From NCBI GenBank assembly GCA_019116365.1, contig DXBT01000030.1:14728-78727 (forward strand): a DNA stretch of 64,000 nt, in the 5' to 3' direction. Within the stretch, counting starts at the first letter, position 1. Each line of letters starts with the position of its first letter. A program made the translations under genes and the position numbers. The notes beneath the pieces are model-generated. The model was not told the DNA's origin and made no database searches. It saw only the letters and a list, made by a program, of their open reading frames with translations. Shown one piece after another: positions 59,664 to 64,000 of the stretch. This DNA is from Barnesiella merdipullorum. GTDB lineage: Bacteria > Bacteroidota > Bacteroidia > Bacteroidales > Barnesiellaceae.

Positions 59664-61853
59664 ATGTCAACGTTGAGATTCAGAGTAGTAGAAAAGGCCT
59701 TTCAGGCCAAACCGGTGGAGGTAGCAGTGCCTTCGGAACGCCCGAGCGAATATTTCGCCAAGTATGTGTTCAACCGGGAGAAGATGTTCAAGTATCTGCC
59801 CACATCGGTCTATAATCGACTGGTCGATGTGATGGACCACGGAGCCACGCTCGATCGCACTATGGCCGACGAGGTAGCACGAGGCATGAAGAAGTGGGCG
59901 ATGGAATTGGGAGCAACCCATTACACACACTGGTTCCAGCCGTTGACCGAAGGCACGGCCGAGAAACACGATGCTTTTGTCGAGCACGACGGTAAGGGGG
60001 GTATGATGGAAGAGTTCTCGGGCAAGCTGCTTGTACAGCAGGAACCCGATGCCTCGTCGTTCCCCAATGGTGGTATCCGCAACACATTCGAGGCTCGCGG
60101 TTACAGTGCCTGGGATCCTTCGTCGCCCGTCTTTGTGGTGGACGATACCCTGTGTATTCCCACCGTATTCATTGCCTACACGGGCGAGTCGCTCGACTAT
60201 AAGGCTCCGCTGCTCAAGGCTTTGCGGGCTGTCGATAAAGCGGCTGTCGATGTGTGTCACTATTTCAACCCCGAAGTCAAGAAGGTGGTGGCCTACCTGG
60301 GTTGGGAGCAGGAATACTTCCTGGTCGATGAGGGCTTGTATGCCGCTCGTCCCGATTTGCTCCTGACCGGTCGTACGCTCATGGGACACGAGGCTTCGAA
60401 AAACCAACAGCTCGAGGATCACTACTTCGGCGCCATTCCCACCCGGGTTGCAGCCTTTATGAAAGACCTGGAGATACAGGCTCTCGATCTGGGTATCCCG
60501 GTTAAGACCCGCCACAACGAGGTAGCCCCCAACCAGTTTGAGTTGGCTCCTATCTTCGAGGAGTGCAACCTGGCCGTCGATCACAATATGCTCATCATGT
60601 CGCTCATGCGCAAGGTGGCTCGTACGCATGGATTCAGAGTGCTCCTGCACGAGAAACCATTCAAGGGAGTCAATGGCTCGGGCAAACACAACAACTGGTC
60701 GCTGGGTACCGACACGGGTATTTTGCTGATGTCGCCGGGAAAGACCTCGGAAGAGAACCTGCGCTTTATCACCTTCGTGGTGAATACGCTGATGGCCGTG
60801 TATCGTCACAACGGTTTGCTCAAAGCCTCGATCATGAGTGCTACCAATGCCCACCGTCTGGGCGCAAACGAGGCACCTCCCGCCATTATTTCGTCGTTCC
60901 TGGGCACACAGTTGAGCCGGGTTCTCGACCATATGGAGGAAAGTTCGGCCGATGAACTGGTGGTACTTTCGGGCAAACACGGCATGAAACTCGATATCCC
61001 GCAAATCCCCGAGTTGCTCATCGATAACACCGACCGTAACCGTACGTCGCCCTTTGCCTTCACCGGTAACCGCTTTGAATTCCGTGCCGTAGGTTCCGAG
61101 GCCAACTGTGCTAGTGGCATGATTGCCCTGAATGCAGCCGTAGCCGAACAGCTCGTTATCTTCAAGAAAGAGGTGGACGAGCTTATCGAGAAAGGTGAGA
61201 AGAAGATTCCGGCTATCATTCAAGTGTTGCGTAAATACATCAAACTGAGCAAGCCTATTCGTTTCGACGGTAACGGTTACAGTGACGAGTGGAAGGCCGA
61301 GGCCGAGCGCAGGGGACTCGATTGCGAGACGAGTGTACCGGTAATCTTCGACAACTATCTGTCGCCTTCGAGTATCAAGATGTTCGAATCGACCGGCGTG
61401 ATGACTCGCAAGGAGCTGGAGGCTCGTAACGAAGTGAAGTGGGAGACCTACACGAAGAAGATTCAGATCGAGGCTCGTGTACTGGGCGACCTGGTGATGA
61501 ACCACATTGTGCCGGTGGCTACCGATTACCAAACCAAGTTGATCGACAACGTGTACAAGATGCGCGGCCTCTTCTCGGAGGAGGAGACTCGTCAACTCTC
61601 GGCCGAGAATCTGGCCATTATCCGCAAGATTGCCGAGCATACCAGCTATATCAAAGAGCATGTCGATTCGATGATCGATGCCCGCAAGGTGGCCAACAAG
61701 ATTGCCGACGAGCGGGAGAAGGCTGTGGCCTATCACGACACGATTGCTCCCATGTTGGAGCAAATTCGCTACCATATCGATAAACTCGAACTGATTGTCG
61801 ATGATCAGATGTGGACACTGCCCAAATATCGCGAACTGCTTTTCATAAGATAA
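59664..61853 (+). CDS. glnN: Glutamine synthetase, type III
   Basis: 729 residues, the length of GSIII (dodecameric, found in Bacteroidetes and cyanobacteria). Motifs: THYTHWFQPLT near residue 91, EQEYFLVDEGLY (metal-binding Glu), KTRHNEVAPNQFE, GVNGSGKHNNWSLGT and NRTSPFAFTGNRFEFRAVGS. Condenses ammonia with glutamate. Last in the gltB-gltD-asnB-glnN series; a terminator follows. Confidence 0.97.
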   Translation: MSTLRFRVVEKAFQAKPVEVAVPSERPSEYFAKYVFNREKMFKYLPTSVYNRLVDVMDHGATLDRTMADEVARGMKKWAMELGATHYTHWFQPLTEGTAEKHDAFVEHDGKGGMMEEFSGKLLVQQEPDASSFPNGGIRNTFEARGYSAWDPSSPVFVVDDTLCIPTVFIAYTGESLDYKAPLLKALRAVDKAAVDVCHYFNPEVKKVVAYLGWEQEYFLVDEGLYAARPDLLLTGRTLMGHEASKNQQLEDHYFGAIPTRVAAFMKDLEIQALDLGIPVKTRHNEVAPNQFELAPIFEECNLAVDHNMLIMSLMRKVARTHGFRVLLHEKPFKGVNGSGKHNNWSLGTDTGILLMSPGKTSEENLRFITFVVNTLMAVYRHNGLLKASIMSATNAHRLGANEAPPAIISSFLGTQLSRVLDHMEESSADELVVLSGKHGMKLDIPQIPELLIDNTDRNRTSPFAFTGNRFEFRAVGSEANCASGMIALNAAVAEQLVIFKKEVDELIEKGEKKIPAIIQVLRKYIKLSKPIRFDGNGYSDEWKAEAERRGLDCETSVPVIFDNYLSPSSIKMFESTGVMTRKELEARNEVKWETYTKKIQIEARVLGDLVMNHIVPVATDYQTKLIDNVYKMRGLFSEEETRQLSAENLAIIRKIAEHTSYIKEHVDSMIDARKVANKIADEREKAVAYHDTIAPMLEQIRYHIDKLELIVDDQMWTLPKYRELLFIR

Positions 61854-61881
61854 CTAAGATAAGTTTGGTTAGATGGACGAA

Positions 61882-61924
61882 GACCGGGGTTCTCTCTCTG
61901 CGAGAGGTCCCGGCCTTTTTTATT
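61882..61924 (+). terminator. Terminator after glnN
   Basis: GACCGGGGTTCTCTC / GAGAGGTCCCGGCC stem (one mismatch) followed by TTTTTTATTT. The stretch 61925-62051 holds a small AT hairpin (TTTTCTTTCTCGAAGAAAGAAAA, 62004-62026, given for position) and no gene. Confidence 0.85.
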
Positions 61925-62051
61925 TCCTGGAGTAACCGGAACAATAGTGGGGTAGTTCACGAGAGCGAACCGGGTAATTTTGTTTTTCTGTCTGTGTTTT
62001 CCCTTTTCTTTCTCGAAGAAAGAAAAAATATCCGATTTTATTCTTCTTTTT

Positions 62052-62139
62052 TACAGGCGATAGGATTGCGGTTCGGCATCGACAAACCTCAAAAACTGTG
62101 TTTTCGGTTTCCTTCGGCGCTCACCTTTCATTATCTTTG
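62052..62139 (+). repeat. Promoter-bearing dispersed repeat, copy B (drives the Na+/Ca2+ exchanger gene)
   Basis: From about ACAGGCGATAGGATTGCGG, through TTCGGCATCGACAAACCTC, to CTCACCTTTCATTATCTTTG. The -7 box TATCTTTG is at 62132-62139, 23 bases before the ATG at 62163. The -33 is a weaker TTTCC. Confidence 0.8.
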
Positions 62140-62162
62140 TTCCCGCATAAAAAAGAATAGCT

Positions 62163-63116
62163 ATGATAATAGATGTAATACTCCTGATTGTGGGGTTGGT
62201 CCTGATTCTATCGGGAGCCAATTTTTTGACGGATGGGGCTGCCGCGTTGGCCAAGCGTTTCAATATATCGTCGTTGGTGATTGGTCTCACGATTGTGGCT
62301 TTCGGGACATCGGCACCAGAGTTGACCGTGAGCGTCGTCTCGGCCATTAACGGTAGTGCCGAGTTGGCCATAGGTAATGTGGTGGGAAGCAATATCTTCA
62401 ACATACTTATGATTGTGGGCGTAACAGCTGTGGTGGCTCCAATACGAATTACGCGAGGCACGCTTACGAAAGAGATACCATTGGCAATACTTTCGTCGGT
62501 AGTCGTGCTTATTTGTGCTAACGACCTGTTTCTGGGTACCGGTACCGAGAATGTAATCAATCGGGCCGATGGGTTGCTCATGCTCTGCTTTTTCTTGATA
62601 TTTCTTGGTTATACGTTTGCCATTGCTCATAACCATAGCGAGGAGGAGCCGGCCGAGATCAAATCGTTGCCGGTGTGGCGTTGTATCCTCTACATTGTGG
62701 GTGGCCTTGCGGCTCTGATTTTTGGTGGCCGGCTGTTTGTCGATGGGTCGAGCGAGATTGCCCGTTCGCTGGGGGTGAGCGAGTCGATTATCGGTTTGAC
62801 ACTGGTAGCCATGGGTACCTCGTTGCCCGAGTTGGCTACTTCGGTGGTAGCAGCCTTGAAGAAAAATCCCGAAATCGCGGTGGGCAATGTGATAGGTTCA
62901 AACCTCTTCAATGTCTTTTTCGTATTGGGCGCCAGTGCATCCATCTCGCCTCTGCCTTTGGGCGGAATCACCAACTTCGATCTGTTCTATCTGCTGGGAG
63001 CCTCAGTCCTGATGTTTTTTGTGGGCAAATATCATAAAGTGCGCATGATAACCCGAGCCGAAGGTATTGTGATGATTCTTGCATATATCGTATATACGGG
63101 ATATCTTATATATTAG
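62163..63116 (+). CDS. Calcium/sodium antiporter, CaCA/YrbG family
   Basis: 317 residues, about ten membrane helices, with the two inverted alpha-repeats of the cation/Ca2+ exchanger superfamily: GLTIVAFGTSAPELTVSVVS with GNVVGSNIFNILMI in the first half, and GLTLVAMGTSLPELATSVVA with GNVIGSNLFNVFFVLG in the second. The paired Glu residues bind Ca2+ in the family. Inner membrane. Promoter supplied by repeat copy B. Confidence 0.95.
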   Translation: MIIDVILLIVGLVLILSGANFLTDGAAALAKRFNISSLVIGLTIVAFGTSAPELTVSVVSAINGSAELAIGNVVGSNIFNILMIVGVTAVVAPIRITRGTLTKEIPLAILSSVVVLICANDLFLGTGTENVINRADGLLMLCFFLIFLGYTFAIAHNHSEEEPAEIKSLPVWRCILYIVGGLAALIFGGRLFVDGSSEIARSLGVSESIIGLTLVAMGTSLPELATSVVAALKKNPEIAVGNVIGSNLFNVFFVLGASASISPLPLGGITNFDLFYLLGASVLMFFVGKYHKVRMITRAEGIVMILAYIVYTGYLIY

Positions 63117-63155
63117 TTGTAAGAGAGGCTCTCTTGATGAGCTAGCTATACAGCG

Positions 63156-63197
63156 CGCCACTGGATGAAGATTTCACCCAGTGGCGTGTCGTTTTTA
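63156..63197 (+). terminator. Terminator after the exchanger gene
   Basis: CGCCACTGG / CCAGTGGCG 9-bp stem with a 13-base loop, then GTGTCGTTTTT. A smaller hairpin AAGAGA-GGC-TCTCTT (63121-63135) precedes it. It lies between convergent genes. Confidence 0.75.
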
Positions 63198-63202
63198 GGG
63201 TG

Positions 63203-63688
63203 TCACTCCACCTCATCGACCGTGGGGCAGCTGGTGAAATGAAAGTCAGCCTGGGCTTTTTCCTTGGAAAAACAGTAGTAGGTGAGTTCGCCTTGAGTAC
63301 ACACTTGATTGTCGCAACTGATTTGTGCTGCGATAAAAGCAAAATTCCGCTTCATCTCGACCAGATGAGCCCGAACCTCCAGCGTGATGTCCGGGCCGGT
63401 TGTAATAGGTCTCTTGAACTTGACCTCCAAGCTGGTAGTCATACCCGAGGTTTGCAGTTTGCGGGCCACGAGCCATCCGGCAATTTCGTCGATGAGTACC
63501 GATTGTATGCCACCATGCAAGGTGTGTAACCAGCCTTGGTAGTTGTCTGAAGGATTCCAGTATGATACAATGTCATCGCCATCTTCGTAAAACTCCATCT
63601 TCAGGCCCCAAGGGTTGTTGGGGGCACAGCCAAAACAGTTGTAGCCATCCTTTTCGAGTCTGGTCCAGGGATTTATAATTTTCTTCAT
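63203..63688 (-). CDS. Hotdog-fold thioesterase, PaaI type
   Basis: 161 residues from the ATG at 63688 (MKKIINPWTRLEKDGYNCFGC); nine upstream in-frame residues overlap the promoter and are not used. The motif NYQGWLHTLHGGIQSVLIDEIAGW is the hotdog catalytic region (HGG..S.LID); FKRPITTGPDITLEVRAHL is the beta-sheet core. Likely hydrolyses acyl-CoA thioesters; substrate unknown. Promoter supplied by repeat copy D1, 30 bases upstream. Confidence 0.87.
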   Translation of the reverse strand: MKKIINPWTRLEKDGYNCFGCAPNNPWGLKMEFYEDGDDIVSYWNPSDNYQGWLHTLHGGIQSVLIDEIAGWLVARKLQTSGMTTSLEVKFKRPITTGPDITLEVRAHLVEMKRNFAFIAAQISCDNQVCTQGELTYYCFSKEKAQADFHFTSCPTVDEVE

Positions 63689-63717
63689 AATGATTGTTTT
63701 ATTGTGAAATGTCAATT

Positions 63718-63802
63718 CAAAGATAGCGAAAGGTGAGCGTATAGGTAAATCGAAACCACAGTTTTCAAGATTTGTCTATGCCGAACCGCATCCTATCTTC
63801 TA
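63718..63802 (-). repeat. Promoter-bearing dispersed repeat, copy D1 (drives the thioesterase gene)
   Basis: Minus strand from GTAGAAGATAGGATGCGG through TTCGGCATAGACAAATC to CTCACCTTTCGCTATCTTTG. The -7 box TATCTTTG is at 63718-63725; the -33 is TTTA. Directly follows copy D2 head to tail. Confidence 0.88.
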
Positions 63803-63890
63803 CAAAGATAGTGAAAGGTGAGTGCAGAGGCAAACGGAAAACGAAGTTTTCCAAGTTTTACTAAGCCGGGTTTCATCTTTTTCTATCCGA
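63803..63890 (-). repeat. Promoter-bearing dispersed repeat, copy D2 (tandem, upstream unit)
   Basis: Same unit, 85 bases upstream of D1, ending CCGTTTGCCTC...CACCTTTCACTATCTTTG with both promoter boxes intact (TTTG, 20 bases, TATCTTTG). Its 5' part is more diverged (GAAACCCGGCTTAG in place of GGTTCGGCATAG). The final about 110 bases of the window are AT-rich without a gene. Confidence 0.82.
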
Positions 63891-64000
63891 TTTATTAATA
63901 ATATTCAAAATTGGTTATAAATATATAAGTATCGAAACTTTTAATTGATTTTCTGTGTAAATATATTGTAAAATATTGATATCTAAATGGTTATTTGCTT

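Noticed and set aside
59667..61775. 702-residue minus-strand open frame opposite glnN
   Set aside because: Antisense shadow of a certain gene.
1..64000. tRNA, rRNA, phage, integrase or insertion-sequence genes
   Set aside because: No tRNA-like cloverleaf, rRNA segment, transposase or phage protein was recognised by reading; the T-loop-like GGTTCAAGTCC near 39793 lies inside gmk.

Overview
The window is chromosomal DNA from an anaerobic, gut-type member of the Bacteroidales; the gene content and style resemble the Barnesiella/Coprobacter/Parabacteroides side of the order (an inference, no search was possible). Evidence: promoters of the Bacteroidetes type (TTTG, about 20 bases, TAnnTTTG); several secreted proteins with C-terminal type IX secretion (T9SS) sorting tails; Ser-type sulfatases beside an anaerobic sulfatase-maturating radical SAM enzyme; type III glutamine synthetase; and lineage families such as DUF4290 and DUF5063. 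I saw no rRNA, tRNA, CRISPR array, transposase or prophage.

Layout. 1-9.3 kb and 23.5-32.3 kb are glycan-oriented: the start of an outer-membrane receptor-like protein, two S1 sulfatases (one broken by a one-base frameshift), a GH5 endoglucanase-like enzyme, a partner made of the same N-terminal module twice, an SGNH esterase fused to BspA-type leucine-rich repeats, a GH172 (DUF2961) enzyme, the sulfatase-maturating enzyme, and a 1170-residue surface protein. 9.4-23.4 kb is mixed metabolism: a split ThrE-type exporter, a MetE-like protein under a cobalamin riboswitch, alkaline phosphatase, pyruvate phosphate dikinase, a Fe-alcohol dehydrogenase/cupin pair flanked by two related AraC regulators, and the rRNA methyltransferase RlmD. 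32.6-37.4 kb holds a BlaR/BlaI-like pair, an MFS transporter and small envelope proteins. 37.4-44.8 kb is housekeeping (exonuclease, nadD, gmk, yicC, tsaB, murA, rimM). 44.9-51.7 kb is a complete thiamine operon (thiD-thiS-thiE2-thiE-thiG-thiC-thiH-thiF) behind a TPP riboswitch. 52.0-61.9 kb is an ammonia-assimilation block (gltB-gltD-asnB-glnN). The end carries a Na+/Ca2+ exchanger and a hotdog thioesterase.

The most interesting signals are regulatory. (1) An about 85-bp dispersed repeat carries a complete promoter and sits, always pointing at the gene, in front of five unrelated genes. (2) Four 17-bp palindromes spaced 21-22 bp apart precede the blaI-like gene. (3) A 28-bp site lies 21-22 bp behind three separate -7 boxes and ties the Fe-ADH/cupin operon to one of the AraC genes. 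At protein level, the MetE-like protein lacks recognisable zinc ligands although it is under B12 control, MurA has Asp in place of the fosfomycin-reactive Cys, and ThiF lacks its usual cysteines.
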